Source of the DNA: Pedobacter antarcticus
GTDB lineage: Bacteria; Bacteroidota; Bacteroidia; Sphingobacteriales; Sphingobacteriaceae
DNA length: 64,000 nucleotides
Assembly: GCF_900112985.1 (NCBI RefSeq)
Contig: NZ_FONS01000001.1
Span: 1,043,122 to 1,107,121 of the forward strand
Direction: 5' to 3'
The translations under genes were made by a program, and so were the position numbers. Below, piece by piece: positions 1 through 9,758 of the stretch (its first letter is position 1; every line of letters begins with the position of its first letter). A model generated the notes under the pieces. It worked only from the letters and a program-made list of their open reading frames with translations. It ran no database searches and was not told the origin of the DNA.

Positions 1-2
1 GG

Positions 3-1358
3 AGAAAAAACTATTACCTGACTTCTATTATCATTTTCACTATCGCTTCTTATATGTGTGGAGCCTCAACCTCGTTATGGATGCTTGTTTTCTGGCGTTT
101 TGTCCAGGGTATAGGCGGCGGAGCATTGCTTTCGGTATCGCAGGGTATTTTATTCGACCAGTTTAAACCTGAAGAAAAAGGTATTGCCGGTGGTATTTTT
201 GGAATGGGGATCGTAATCGGTCCAACCATCGGACCGATATTAGGTGGGTATATTATAGACAACTATCATTGGGCACTGATCTTTGATATTAATATTCCAA
301 TCGGAATTGTTGCAGCGCTGTTGACCTGGAAATTTATAGACCGGAAAGAGGATGAGTATAACATCGACAGGAATGCTATCTCAATAGATTACATGGGTAT
401 TCTATCTCTGGCTATTGGAATAGGCGCCCTGCAATATATTCTGGAAAAAGGACAATCCGAAGATTGGTTCCAAACCGAACACATTAGATACCTGACCGCA
501 CTGGCAGTAGTGAGTCTTGCATTTTTTATCTGGTGGGAATTACATACCAAAACGCCGGCCATTAACCTAAGAGTACTTAAAAACCGAAATCTCGTTGGGA
601 GTAATGTACTAACTTTCGTATGCGGGTTTGGCTTGTTTGGTTCGGTCTACCTGTTTCCTGTTATGGTACAGCGGGTAATGGGTTATACCCCTACCGAATC
701 CGGGCTGGCGATGGTTCCGGGGGCGCTGGTTACTATTTTCGCCATGCCTTTTATCGGAACGGCCCTGGGAAAAGGTGTTAAACCTATTTATTTCGTCATC
801 CTTGGATTTACCCTTTTTATACTCCACGGCTATACCAGCTCAATGGCCTCCCCCGATGCCAGTAAAGGATGGTTCGCCATGACACAAATATTTAGAGGCG
901 TTGGTACAGGTTGCCTGACCGTCCCTTTACTCAGTCAGGCCGTGGTAGGCCTAAAAGTGCAGGACATGGCTTATGGAATCTCGCTGAATAATATGTTCCG
1001 TCAGCTGGGAGGTGCATTTGGCATCGCAATTATGAACACATATGCAACCAATCGATTCGCAACACACCGGTCGGATCTGGTTTCCAATCTACAGGAAAAC
1101 AACCCATTACTAACCGAGCGAATTGAAGGAATCAGCCAAGGATTAATAGCAAAAGGTATTAACCCGATGGCTGCACGACAGGCTGCCCATGGAGTTCTGG
1201 ATCACACCCTATCCAATCAGGCACAAATGCAGGCTTATCTGGATGGATTCCTGCTGATCTCCATATTTTTTGTATGCACAATCCCTTTTATGCTGCTTCT
1301 GAAAAATCAGACCATGGATGCTGAGACCAGGGCAAAAATTGCTGCAGAAGCACATTAA
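3..1358 (+). CDS. DHA2-type MFS drug exporter, EmrB/QacA family (5' end outside window)
   Basis: This is the C-terminal ~450 residues of a 14-helix proton-driven drug exporter of the inner membrane. The reading frame is open from base 3 with no start, so the N-terminus lies outside the window; the first ATG at 54 is internal. The family antiporter motif C is visible early (GMGIVIGPTIGPILGGYI), and hydrophobic segments alternate with short loops through to a charged tail. The next gene, 15 bp downstream on the same strand, is a TolC-type outer-membrane factor. An EmrA/HlyD-type adaptor is probably just upstream, giving a tripartite EmrAB-TolC-like pump. The substrate cannot be told from sequence. 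Confidence 0.9.
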   Translation, partial: RKNYYLTSIIIFTIASYMCGASTSLWMLVFWRFVQGIGGGALLSVSQGILFDQFKPEEKGIAGGIFGMGIVIGPTIGPILGGYIIDNYHWALIFDINIPIGIVAALLTWKFIDRKEDEYNIDRNAISIDYMGILSLAIGIGALQYILEKGQSEDWFQTEHIRYLTALAVVSLAFFIWWELHTKTPAINLRVLKNRNLVGSNVLTFVCGFGLFGSVYLFPVMVQRVMGYTPTESGLAMVPGALVTIFAMPFIGTALGKGVKPIYFVILGFTLFILHGYTSSMASPDASKGWFAMTQIFRGVGTGCLTVPLLSQAVVGLKVQDMAYGISLNNMFRQLGGAFGIAIMNTYATNRFATHRSDLVSNLQENNPLLTERIEGISQGLIAKGINPMAARQAAHGVLDHTLSNQAQMQAYLDGFLLISIFFVCTIPFMLLLKNQTMDAETRAKIAAEAH

Positions 1359-1373
1359 TCAAATATCAATCAC

Positions 1374-2663
1374 ATGAAACGTCTATTTTTACTATTATTT
1401 ATATGCTCCCCATCCCTTTACGCACAACAAAAAACGGGTGAGCTTTCTGAATTAATCAATGAGTCTTTTTCTTACTTCCCTCAATTCCGGGAAATGGAAC
1501 AAGGGATTGATATTGAGCAGCAGAAAATCGGGCTGGCAAAAGCCTCCGGACTACCGGTCTTAGGGGTAAATGGCAGCTATAATTATATTAACCCTGTCTC
1601 TGAGATCTCCATCCCCGGCGGACAGTCACCCAATTTTCAGATTATGCCTAAAAACAACTACAAAGCGGCAGTAAATGGAAGTTACACACTGCTGGATTTT
1701 GGTGTAGTGAAAGCAAAGGTTGACCGGGCCAAAGCGGCTCTCCAGTCAGCGAAAAACGACCTGGATTACAATAAGAATCAGATGGCGGCACAAGTTGCTA
1801 ACATTTATTATCAGATCGCTTATCTTAAATCGGCGATTGAAATTCAAAATAGTGTAATTTCTTTTCTAGAGACCAACCGTAAGGATACTGAAATCAAATA
1901 TAAAAACGGAGATGCTTTAAAGTATGATGTTTTGTCGATACAATCCAGCATTGATCAGGAAAATAACCGGAAAATTGATCTTCAGAATACCTTAAACAAG
2001 CAATACATCTTAATGGAATATGCAACTGGAAAAAAGGTTGAAGTAAATGTCCGCGGTTTTCTGCTTCCTGGTGTAGAAATCACAGCCGATGCAGCCCGTG
2101 CTCTGGAAAACGCAAGGCAATACAATCCGGAATATAAATTACTGAATTCTAAAATTAAAGAAGCGGAAATGGAAGTTGCCATCAGCAAAACCGGGGGTAA
2201 ACCATCCCTGACTTTAAATGCGGGAACTGGTTATTCAAATGGTTACGCACCAGATATTGACCAATTTAGATATAATTATACTGCAGGTGCTACGCTGTCG
2301 ATACCTATTTACCGGGGTGGTCAGATAAAAAAACAGAGCCGTATTTCACAAAGTCAGTTAGAACATGCCAAGATGGGGGTGCAGACTTTAAACAATTCTT
2401 TCGATAAAAACATACGACAAACACTTACAGACATTGCAAGTAACCGCTCAAGCCTGGTGAATGCCTTAGGCCAGATAGATCAGGCAAAGGAAGCTCAAAA
2501 ACTTGCACAAAGCCGTTATAAAAACGGCATTGGTACCAATCTGGAGTTAATTAACGCCAGCACAAATGTACAAAGGGCTGAGTTGACCAGGTTACAATAT
2601 GAATATCAGCTCTGCACCGCTCAGATTGAAATGGCCAGATTAACTGGTATTACCTATTGGTAA
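1374..2663 (+). CDS. TolC-family outer-membrane efflux protein
   Basis: This 429-residue protein has an N-terminal signal peptide ending near LYAQQ, then two related helical halves rich in Gln, Asn and Ala with heptad character. That is the usual layout of an outer-membrane factor (OEP family), which forms a trimeric beta-barrel and periplasmic tunnel. Motifs typical of the family include YTLLDFG near residue 105 and LSIPIYRGGQIKKQSR near residue 310. It follows the EmrB-type exporter by 15 bp, so it is probably the outer-membrane exit of the same pump and co-transcribed with it. The length is normal. Confidence 0.92.
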   Translation: MKRLFLLLFICSPSLYAQQKTGELSELINESFSYFPQFREMEQGIDIEQQKIGLAKASGLPVLGVNGSYNYINPVSEISIPGGQSPNFQIMPKNNYKAAVNGSYTLLDFGVVKAKVDRAKAALQSAKNDLDYNKNQMAAQVANIYYQIAYLKSAIEIQNSVISFLETNRKDTEIKYKNGDALKYDVLSIQSSIDQENNRKIDLQNTLNKQYILMEYATGKKVEVNVRGFLLPGVEITADAARALENARQYNPEYKLLNSKIKEAEMEVAISKTGGKPSLTLNAGTGYSNGYAPDIDQFRYNYTAGATLSIPIYRGGQIKKQSRISQSQLEHAKMGVQTLNNSFDKNIRQTLTDIASNRSSLVNALGQIDQAKEAQKLAQSRYKNGIGTNLELINASTNVQRAELTRLQYEYQLCTAQIEMARLTGITYW

Positions 2664-2683
2664 TAAAACAAAAAAGGTGAAAA

Positions 2684-2710
2684 AGTTCTGCGGGTCGTCA
2701 CCGCAGAACT
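2684..2710 (+). terminator. hairpin after the efflux genes, weak terminator
   Basis: A 10-bp perfect stem (AGTTCTGCGG with CCGCAGAACT) and a 7-nt loop lie 20 bp after the TolC stop. No T-run follows on the plus strand, though an A-run precedes it. It may stabilise or end the efflux transcript. Confidence 0.4.
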
Positions 2711-2816
2711 TCAATGCAAAGATGTGTTTAGCCCGGTCAGAGATATCTGATTTGAAGGTCGTCAGGTGGAATGGTGAAATTTTCCGCGATATTCGCAGAT
2801 ACCTAACCTAAATTGA

Positions 2817-3920
2817 ATGGCCAGCCTATTAAAAGACCTCTATTCCCCTGTTTTCTATCAGCGTATCGCAAATGTATTCGAGCAGACCATCCCTGAATTC
2901 GACTCAGATCTTTTTATCAAAATGATCTATAGCCCCGATTTCGAGGTTAAGGAACTGAAAGAAAGAATGCGCCATACTACGGTAACCTTACATCACTTTC
3001 TGCCCGCAGCTTATCCAGAGGCCACACCGATGATCAAGGAAGCAATTGAGCTATTCAGGAAAAATGGTATTCAGGAGGACGGATTACCTTTTATTTTCCT
3101 TGCTGATTATATAGAAGTTTACGGAAAAGAAGATTATGAAACCTCAGTTGATGCACTAGAATTTATTACTCAATTTGTAAGTTGTGAATTTGCGGTACGG
3201 CCATTCTTACTAATTTATGGTAAAAAAATGATCAGTCAGATGCTGGTCTGGTCAACCCATAAAAACTACAAGGTCAGACGCCTGGCAAGTGAGGGCAGCA
3301 GACCCCGACTGCCCTGGGCAATGGCCGTTCCAATACTAAAAAAAGAACCCGCATTAATTCTCCCTATTCTTGAAAATCTAAAATCGGATCCCGCTGAATG
3401 GGTCAGACGGAGTGTAGCGAATAGTCTTAATGATATTGCAAAAGATCATCCGGGAGAGGTACTGAAAATCGCTGCGCGCTGGACCAGATTAAGTAAAGAA
3501 ACAGATGCTATCATCAAACATGGCAGCAGAACTCTACTGAAACAAGGACATCCTGAAATATTAATCCATTATGGTCTGACTGCAAAGGACATGGAATTCA
3601 ACTCCTTTAAAATCATTAATCCTGAAGTCAGGATAGGTGAAAGTCTGGAATTTACGTTTTCAATAAGCAACAGGCACAAGGCGAGCCAGACAGTCCGGTT
3701 GGAATATGCTATCTATTACAAGCTAAAAAATGGACAGCTCTCCAGAAAGGTATACAAGATCAGTGAAAAGAATTACCTCTCTAATCAAACTGCCCAGATT
3801 AGGAGAAAACAGAAATTCATTCTGATTACTACCAGAAATTTCAATGCAGGTACGCATCATATAGCGGTTATAATTAATGGCCAGGAGCAAATCAAAGTTG
3901 CCTTTGAATTAGCTGAATAG
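2817..3920 (+). CDS. DNA alkylation repair protein, AlkC-like glycosylase with C-terminal Ig-like domain
   Basis: This 367-residue protein has an alpha-helical HEAT-like repeat region (about residues 1-255) and a beta-rich tail (about 260-367). The motif RRLASEGSRPRLPWA near residue 157 and the WVRRSVANSLNDIAKDHP helix pair are characteristic of the AlkC/AlkD group, which excises alkylated purines such as 3-methyladenine without base flipping. The C-terminal segment looks like the immunoglobulin-like domain seen in some AlkC proteins, where it helps contact DNA. It is a single gene, convergent with the MocR gene, with only 6 bp between stops. AlkC is preferred over AlkD because of the Ig-like tail. 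Confidence 0.85.
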   Translation: MASLLKDLYSPVFYQRIANVFEQTIPEFDSDLFIKMIYSPDFEVKELKERMRHTTVTLHHFLPAAYPEATPMIKEAIELFRKNGIQEDGLPFIFLADYIEVYGKEDYETSVDALEFITQFVSCEFAVRPFLLIYGKKMISQMLVWSTHKNYKVRRLASEGSRPRLPWAMAVPILKKEPALILPILENLKSDPAEWVRRSVANSLNDIAKDHPGEVLKIAARWTRLSKETDAIIKHGSRTLLKQGHPEILIHYGLTAKDMEFNSFKIINPEVRIGESLEFTFSISNRHKASQTVRLEYAIYYKLKNGQLSRKVYKISEKNYLSNQTAQIRRKQKFILITTRNFNAGTHHIAVIINGQEQIKVAFELAE

Positions 3921-3926
3921 AGAGGG

Positions 3927-5387
3927 CTAAAGATTTCTTCTCAAAACCTCCAGCGCCTGCTGTATTTCAGATTCGTTGAGAGAAGCAAATCCCATTCTCA
4001 ACGCATTTGGACTGAACACTTCATTTTTGTAAAATGATCCGTCTAGAATATGTAATCCCTGTTTTGATGCATTTTCGGACAGCTGTGCTAAATTAACTTT
4101 GTCATCAAATACCGCCCAAACCGCGAGCCCTCCTTCGGGAACCTTGAATGCGATAACATCGCTGAAATTTGATTGCAGGATTTCACAAAATAAATTTCTG
4201 CGCTTTTCGTAAATCTTCAATGATTTACGAAAATGCCGCTCCATTTCCCCATTTTCAAATAAAGAAGCAAAGGCCTCTTCAAGCAGAGAGTCTCCTTGTC
4301 TGTCGATCAGCTGCCTCAACGATGAAGCCGCCTCGACAAAGGCAGACGGCCCGATCATAAATCCTATCCGCAAAGCCGGAGCAAAGGTTTTTGTAATAGA
4401 GCCGATATAAATAACATTATGATTATGATCAATACTTGCCAGCGGGACGTACGGCTTGTTATTATAGTGAAAGTCAAAATCGTAGTCGTCCTCAATAATC
4501 GCAAAACGATATTCTCTGGCAAGCTTGAGTAACTTTAACCGCCTTTCCATACTCATGGTTACAGTTGTCGGAAAATGATGATGCGGAATAATATATACAG
4601 CTTTAATTTTCTTATGCTCCAGCATCTGCTCTAGGTGATCAACATCCATTCCCCTGTCATCTATAGGAATTCTTAGGAGATTAGCACCTGAGTATTTAAA
4701 AATTTCGTCTGCTGAGGCATAATTTGAAACACCCACGGCGATATTATCTGATGATTGAAGTAAAAGTTGTGCTGACAAATAAATTCCCATCTGACTGCCT
4801 TTTGTGATCAGTATATTTTCCGGACTAACTACCAAACCTCTGGTGTTACCAAGATAAAAGGCCAGGGCCGTCCGAAGATGTTCAGAACCTTTAGAGTCGC
4901 CGTATTTTAAAAAGTTTTTCCCGTAAAATCTTTTCGATATACTCCTGTATTCACGCATTAACTGATCTACCGGAGTCAAACGTACATCTGGAAAACCATC
5001 GTCGATGGTCAGTATCAATTTTTGATAACTTTCGCTTCTGTGTGTATTTTGAAAATGATTAGTCCACAGGAATGATTCTTTCGGTTCAGAATCCCCTGTA
5101 ACAGGAATGGATTCGATTTCAGGAAGAACAGGTAGGCTGGAAAACACAAAGATACCTTTACGTTCAACGGATTCTGCCCAGCCCTGACTAATTAACTCTT
5201 CATAGGCCAATTTAACTGTCTTCCTGTTTACACTAATTAAGTCCGCGAGTACACGGGAACTTGGGAGTATGCCTGTTGGTTGCAGCGTACCATTCGTAAT
5301 CAGTGTTATAAAATTATTACATATTTGAATATGAAGCGCTATGGCAGAATTCCGTTTGAGCTGTATTAATGATTTATATGGTAACAT
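3927..5387 (-). CDS. MocR-type transcriptional regulator (GntR HTH fused to aminotransferase fold)
   Basis: The protein has an N-terminal winged-helix GntR domain (about residues 5-85; motif GILPSSRVLADLISVNRKTV) joined to a class I aminotransferase-like domain. The PLP lysine is in GSITKTFAPALRIGF near residue 333, and the usual acidic EDDYDFDF precedes it. Such regulators sense PLP or amino-type ligands and control nearby metabolic genes. The open frame runs to a GTG at 5411. The ATG at 5387 (MLPYKSLIQLKR) is chosen because family members usually start at that point. It lies downstream of the AhpD-like gene on the same strand, but a terminator hairpin separates them. Confidence 0.9.
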   Translation of the reverse strand: MLPYKSLIQLKRNSAIALHIQICNNFITLITNGTLQPTGILPSSRVLADLISVNRKTVKLAYEELISQGWAESVERKGIFVFSSLPVLPEIESIPVTGDSEPKESFLWTNHFQNTHRSESYQKLILTIDDGFPDVRLTPVDQLMREYRSISKRFYGKNFLKYGDSKGSEHLRTALAFYLGNTRGLVVSPENILITKGSQMGIYLSAQLLLQSSDNIAVGVSNYASADEIFKYSGANLLRIPIDDRGMDVDHLEQMLEHKKIKAVYIIPHHHFPTTVTMSMERRLKLLKLAREYRFAIIEDDYDFDFHYNNKPYVPLASIDHNHNVIYIGSITKTFAPALRIGFMIGPSAFVEAASSLRQLIDRQGDSLLEEAFASLFENGEMERHFRKSLKIYEKRRNLFCEILQSNFSDVIAFKVPEGGLAVWAVFDDKVNLAQLSENASKQGLHILDGSFYKNEVFSPNALRMGFASLNESEIQQALEVLRRNL

Positions 5388-5454
5388 ACTAACTATACTT
5401 TTCTCATTCACAATATAACTTATATAACAAGGTTCTCATTGCAAAATCAGAAAC

Positions 5455-5483
5455 AAAAAAAGCCGTCTCAATTCTGAAACAGC
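5455..5483 (-). terminator. intrinsic terminator after the AhpD-like gene
   Basis: Read on the minus strand, GCTGTTTC pairs with GAGACGGC (two G-U pairs) around a 6-nt loop and is followed by a T-run. It lies 30 bp past the stop of the 5513-5965 gene. Confidence 0.7.
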
Positions 5484-5512
5484 TTCCCTCCCAATATCAA
5501 TAGAATACATTC

Positions 5513-5965
5513 CTACTTCGGCATTAGCTGTGTAGCTATTCCGATCCTATTCCAGGCATTTATAGTGATTATGGCCAGGATAACCTGAGCCAAATAACTT
5601 TCTCCCAATAGGTCCAGGACATTCTGGTAAGTTTTGTCTTTAACATGATTACTTATCAAAGTAACTTCCTCTGTTAAAGCTAGAATTGCACGTTCTTCGT
5701 CAGTAAAAAAGGGGGTATCACGCCAGGCATTTAGGCTATAAATACGTTGTTCCGTTTCTCCTGAATTACGTGCATCCCTGGTATGCATATCAATACAAAA
5801 AGCACATCCATTCACCTGCGACGCTCTGATTTTTATTAAATCTTTATGAATTCTGGTTAAGGGGGTACTTTCAATAAATTTTTCCAGATTCAGAATTTCT
5901 TTGTAACCAGCTTGTTCTACCTGGTCAATTTTAATACGTGTTTCCATTTTAAATGAATCTTCCAT
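5513..5965 (-). CDS. carboxymuconolactone decarboxylase / AhpD-like alkylhydroperoxidase-fold protein
   Basis: This 150-residue all-helical protein has the AhpD-type redox motif CAFCIDMHTRDA: Cys54, Cys57 and His61 as numbered from the first ATG. These CxxC...H proteins act as small peroxidase or thiol-disulfide enzymes in the cytoplasm. Many members of this subgroup begin at METR, so the internal ATG at 5947 may be the real start. It has its own terminator and points towards the downstream MocR gene, which may or may not regulate it. The substrate is unknown. Confidence 0.85.
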   Translation of the reverse strand: MEDSFKMETRIKIDQVEQAGYKEILNLEKFIESTPLTRIHKDLIKIRASQVNGCAFCIDMHTRDARNSGETEQRIYSLNAWRDTPFFTDEERAILALTEEVTLISNHVKDKTYQNVLDLLGESYLAQVILAIITINAWNRIGIATQLMPK

Positions 5966-6079
5966 AAATATGTTTTTTTTTGCGATACAAAACTACCTGT
6001 ATTCTAACTGCCTTTACTACCCCAGTTTAACCATACTCCATGGTCCAGACCTCCCAGTATTCTCCTCAAAGATTTATTT

Positions 6080-6095
6080 GTCTATTTTTTTAGAC
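6080..6095. promoter_or_regulatory. putative BlaI operator, distal copy
   Basis: Perfect inverted repeat GTCTA-N6-TAGAC upstream of the GLPGLI gene. The N6 is all T. It lies 38 bp (centre to centre) before a second copy of the same half-sites. Assignment to the BlaI protein encoded at 9759 is inference from the repeated occurrence. Confidence 0.6.
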
Positions 6096-6110
6096 TAAAT
6101 TCACAAATAA

Positions 6111-6142
6111 TTTGTTTGTCTAAATTTATAGACTTAAGATTG
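6111..6142 (+). promoter_or_regulatory. putative promoter with embedded BlaI operator for the GLPGLI/barrel unit
   Basis: TTTG (6111-6114), a 20-nt spacer and TAAGATTG (6135-6142) resemble the Bacteroidota -33/-7 promoter TTTG/TAnnTTTG. A perfect GTCTA-N6-TAGAC (6118-6133) fills the spacer, starting 3 nt after the TTTG. The same arrangement is present before the BlaI gene. A bound repressor would cover the promoter. Confidence 0.6.
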
Positions 6143-6174
6143 CATAAAGATTTCTAACCTTAAAATCAATCTTT

Positions 6175-7068
6175 ATGATCAAATCCAGTATTATCGCAGT
6201 TTTAAGCTGCTTCGTATTCATCTCAGCTTCCGCACAGCAAAACGTAAAAACTACACAAGACCAAAGTCAGGCAGAGGAAAACACGAAACATAAAGCCCCG
6301 TTTGGGGAATCCAAGATCAAATGTTATTACGAATTTACCCGGTCTTCTACAACCTCCTCTTCCCGCCGCGATACGCTGGTTTTGGAAACCGGAGCGGAAA
6401 AGTCCAGGTTTTATGATCCCTCCAGACAGTACAGAGATTCCATGGTCCGTGCAAGTATGAATATTCCTAATCCGGAAACTATAAAATCCATCTCAGTCTT
6501 TAAAAGCGAAAATGGAAAGGATCTATCCACTATGCAGGGTACAGTGAGTTCCAGGACAGATGAAGGCGAAAGTTATCAGATATTCAAAGACCTGAATACC
6601 GGTAAAATTAAAGTTGTAGACTATACTGCTGTTAATGGTAAATCTTTCGAATATGAAGACCAGGCAGGCCCGATGGACTGGAAAATACAGCAAGTACCAG
6701 ATACTATCATCAATTCGTATAGCTGTAAACAAGCCAGGTTAAACTTTCGCGGAAGGGAATATACCGCATGGTTTAGCCCTGAGGTTCCAATAAATGATGG
6801 ACCGTGGAAATTTATGGGGTTGCCTGGCTTGATTGTCAAGGTGGAAGACAGTCACCAGCTATTCAGTTTCTCGCTGGTTGGTCTTGAACAAACTAAAATG
6901 CCACTTCCGATTCACATTCCTGCCGGCAGCATAAAATGTAGCAGAGCCGACTTCGAAAAAATGAAGATAAAGCAGGCACCCGGTATGCAGGTTAATTTCA
7001 GTTTCGGTAATCTGATCCTCGCAGAATTTCCAGGCGAGACTAACTATATCCCTATGGAGCTGAAATAA
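6175..7068 (+). CDS. GLPGLI family secreted protein
   Basis: This 297-residue protein has a signal peptide (cleavage near SASAQQ) and the family-defining GPWKFMGLPGLIVKVED at about residues 209-225. GLPGLI proteins are Bacteroidota-specific exported proteins of unknown biochemical role, usually beside TonB-receptor-like barrels. The stop overlaps the next start by one base (TAATG), so translation is coupled to the outer-membrane protein. The stretch IKSISVFK at residues 103-110 nearly repeats IKSINVFK in the C-terminal tail of the M56 protein three genes on. Transcription probably starts at a promoter covered by a BlaI-type operator. Confidence 0.9.
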   Translation: MIKSSIIAVLSCFVFISASAQQNVKTTQDQSQAEENTKHKAPFGESKIKCYYEFTRSSTTSSSRRDTLVLETGAEKSRFYDPSRQYRDSMVRASMNIPNPETIKSISVFKSENGKDLSTMQGTVSSRTDEGESYQIFKDLNTGKIKVVDYTAVNGKSFEYEDQAGPMDWKIQQVPDTIINSYSCKQARLNFRGREYTAWFSPEVPINDGPWKFMGLPGLIVKVEDSHQLFSFSLVGLEQTKMPLPIHIPAGSIKCSRADFEKMKIKQAPGMQVNFSFGNLILAEFPGETNYIPMELK

Positions 7069-9713
7069 TGAGGTATTTATATTTTTTTCTTCTCCTTTTT
7101 CAATGGCAGCAGACTAAAAGTCAAACTATATGGAGCGGTTCCATTATTGCTGCACCCGATATGAAGGGCGTTGCCGGAATCCAGATAACTGTTAGAACTA
7201 AAACTGCTGATTCTATTCTTACCTATTCACGTACTGAAACTTCGGGTGCATATCGGGTTCAGTTTACATCTGCTGCTGATACATTAGGAATTTTCATAAG
7301 TGGAATCGGTATGGAAAATAAGGTGATTTATCTGGCTAACCATAGTCAAAAGGTCAATATCACACTAAGCCCAAATGCCATCCAGTTAAAGGAGTTAAAA
7401 GTTAAACCTCCAAGAATAAGCCGGATAAAAGATACATTAAACTATTTGGTAGACGAATTTACGGATCAGAATGACCGCACAATTGGAGACGTACTCAAAA
7501 AAATGCCCGGTATTGAAGTGAAAGAAAACGGGAGTATCCTGTATAACAATAAGCCAATCAATAAATTCTATATCGAACAGAAAGACCTGTTACAAGGACG
7601 GTATGGAATTGCAACAAATAATATTACTGCCGCAGATGTGGCTACGGTACAGGTAATGGAAAATCATCAGCCCGTAAAAGCACTTACAAATAGCGAATTT
7701 ACCAATGAAGCTGCCATAAACATAAAATTAAAGGATGCTGCAAAAGGGGTCGTAGTGGCCAATGCCCAGTTAGGGATTGGTATAAAACCATTTTTATGGG
7801 ACAATGAATTATTTGGAATGTTTTTCAAATCAGGGAGGCAGATGATAAATACCTATAAGGGAAATAATACCGGTCAGGACCCAGGAGCTGAATTTAGACA
7901 TTTATATACTGGAAACCAGAATCAGCAGGATTTGAAACTGAGCATACAGGAACCTGGAGATCCTCCGGTTAATCAAAATAGATATCTGTTCAATCGAGCT
8001 CATGCAATTTCGGTAAATAATCTATGGGCATTTGAAAATGATAAACAACTTAATCTGAATTTAAACTATCTGAAGGATGTACAACAGCGGAACAGCTTAG
8101 CAAACACCGGTTATTATCTGACACAGGAACAACTATTGGAAATTAGTGAAAAACTCAGCTCTACCAGGCGCATCAATCAGTTTGAAGGTGCATTAAAGTA
8201 CAATATCAACAGTAAAAAGTATTACCTGAATCAGGAACTTAGTTTTCTGGGAAACTGGGGAACTTCCAAGGGCATTGCAGTGCAACGTGATAGCGTTATT
8301 CAAGATCTGAGTCAACCAAATTATGTATTAGAAAACAGATTCGATCTCGTAAAACAATATGGTACGGGTTTATTTAAGTTGTCCTCAGTTACAAGACTTG
8401 AACGTTCGACACAGGAACTAATTGTATCCCCGGTGAGTTTCCCGCTTCTGTCAGCTCATTCGGGTTCGGGTATATGGAATCAGGATTTAACTGATCAGCA
8501 ATGGAGTACGAAGAATAAAATGAGCTTCGGATGGAACCAAAATAAATTCAAACATAATTACACTGCCGGTATCGAATTGAAGGAACGCCTTATTTATTCA
8601 GATTTGCAGGAAAATAACCGGAGCTTCGTTTCGGGCGATTCTTTAAAAAACCAGTTGAAGTGGAACGCAGCTGAAGTATATTTCAATCCGGATTTCATCT
8701 TTCTGACTGGCAAGTTCAGGTTCAATTTCAGCGTCCCGGTAAAGATAGCCAGCCTGCAGATACGGGAAAAATACAATCATCTGGACCAGGTTAAAAACCG
8801 GCTCTTTATTAACCCTTCAATTTATCTAAATTATGAGGTCAACCCTATGATGAATTTAAATCTCAATCTATATCGGAAAAGCACTCTGGGCGAAGCAGAT
8901 CAGATTATTCCCGGAATTATTATGCAAAATTATCGCATGCTGATGCGCAGTAGCAGCGAACTGCAAGAGATTGAATTGAAAGGAATTTCGGCAGGATGGA
9001 ACTATAACAACCCTGTAAAATCTCTTTTCATAAACATCAGTAATACTGCAAACTGGAAAATGAGTAACTTAATTTACAGTTATGCCTTTAACGGCGGGTT
9101 TCAGGTACTGACCGCTTATATGCTGCCAAACCAAAGTTTCTCCAACCGGCTTTCCACGCGGATAAGCAAAGGCATAGATGCAATTAAAGGCACTTTTACA
9201 ATGGAAGCGGGTTATAGTGCGGATAAGGGTGAACAAATAAGCCAGGAGGAATTCTATAAGTCCATTTACGAGACCATTAGCTTCAAACCCGCTTTTTCAA
9301 CCCGTTTTCGACCCTGGATTAGTGTGGCAGGAAGTCTCTTATTTAGTAGCAGCAGCAATAAAGTTTATGGAATACCAGATATATTCAAACCAGTGCGCAT
9401 GCAATTACAATCCTCACGGCTGAATTTCTTTCCATCTAAAAAACTAACAATTTACGTTTCACATGAGAGATATTACGTTCAAAATATCTATACAGGAAGC
9501 AAAACAGTACATTTCGCTAACACGGGAATGCAGTACCGGTTTAAATCTATTGACTTCAATATGGACTACACTAATTTATTTAATACAAAAGACTATGTAA
9601 CGGCAAACTATGATGCTATCGGTTACCGTATAGTTGGTTACCTATTAAGGCCGGCGCAGCTTATGCTAAAGGTCAAATTTAATCTGCGCGGCAAAACCCG
9701 CAACAATGAATAA
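7068..9713 (+). CDS. TonB-receptor-like outer-membrane beta-barrel with carboxypeptidase-regulatory-like domain
   Basis: This 881-residue protein has a signal peptide, an N-terminal beta-sandwich of the CarboxypepD_reg type (about 20-105), a plug-like segment (about 125-205, containing DVLKKMPGIEVKENG and DVATVQVMENHQP) and a long barrel rich in aromatic, Asn and Ser strands up to the C-terminus. No SusD partner is present. A single-base TAATG overlap couples it to the GLPGLI gene. Comparable GLPGLI/barrel pairs in this phylum are usually annotated only as TonB-dependent receptor-like proteins. What it transports or displays is unknown. Control by the downstream BlaI/M56 pair is likely from shared operators. 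Confidence 0.85.
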   Translation: MRYLYFFLLLFQWQQTKSQTIWSGSIIAAPDMKGVAGIQITVRTKTADSILTYSRTETSGAYRVQFTSAADTLGIFISGIGMENKVIYLANHSQKVNITLSPNAIQLKELKVKPPRISRIKDTLNYLVDEFTDQNDRTIGDVLKKMPGIEVKENGSILYNNKPINKFYIEQKDLLQGRYGIATNNITAADVATVQVMENHQPVKALTNSEFTNEAAINIKLKDAAKGVVVANAQLGIGIKPFLWDNELFGMFFKSGRQMINTYKGNNTGQDPGAEFRHLYTGNQNQQDLKLSIQEPGDPPVNQNRYLFNRAHAISVNNLWAFENDKQLNLNLNYLKDVQQRNSLANTGYYLTQEQLLEISEKLSSTRRINQFEGALKYNINSKKYYLNQELSFLGNWGTSKGIAVQRDSVIQDLSQPNYVLENRFDLVKQYGTGLFKLSSVTRLERSTQELIVSPVSFPLLSAHSGSGIWNQDLTDQQWSTKNKMSFGWNQNKFKHNYTAGIELKERLIYSDLQENNRSFVSGDSLKNQLKWNAAEVYFNPDFIFLTGKFRFNFSVPVKIASLQIREKYNHLDQVKNRLFINPSIYLNYEVNPMMNLNLNLYRKSTLGEADQIIPGIIMQNYRMLMRSSSELQEIELKGISAGWNYNNPVKSLFINISNTANWKMSNLIYSYAFNGGFQVLTAYMLPNQSFSNRLSTRISKGIDAIKGTFTMEAGYSADKGEQISQEEFYKSIYETISFKPAFSTRFRPWISVAGSLLFSSSSNKVYGIPDIFKPVRMQLQSSRLNFFPSKKLTIYVSHERYYVQNIYTGSKTVHFANTGMQYRFKSIDFNMDYTNLFNTKDYVTANYDAIGYRIVGYLLRPAQLMLKVKFNLRGKTRNNE

Positions 9714-9722
9714 TCAAAATCA

Positions 9723-9754
9723 TTTGATCGTCTATAAAATTAGTCCTAACTTTA
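9723..9754 (+). promoter_or_regulatory. putative promoter with embedded BlaI operator for blaI-M56
   Basis: TTTG (9723-9726), a 20-nt spacer and TAACTTTA (9747-9754). The near-palindrome GTCTA-N6-TAGTC (9730-9745, one mismatch to the GLPGLI sites) starts 3 nt after the TTTG. Geometry equals that at 6111-6142, implying autoregulation by BlaI. The -7 element ends only 4 nt before the ATG, so a transcript from here would be nearly leaderless. Confidence 0.6.
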
Positions 9755-9758
9755 AAGT

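Noticed and set aside
6080..6133. Considered as a site-specific recombination or IS end because of repeated GTCTA/TAGAC
   Set aside because: No transposase or integrase is nearby, and a third copy before blaI with the same promoter geometry fits operators better.
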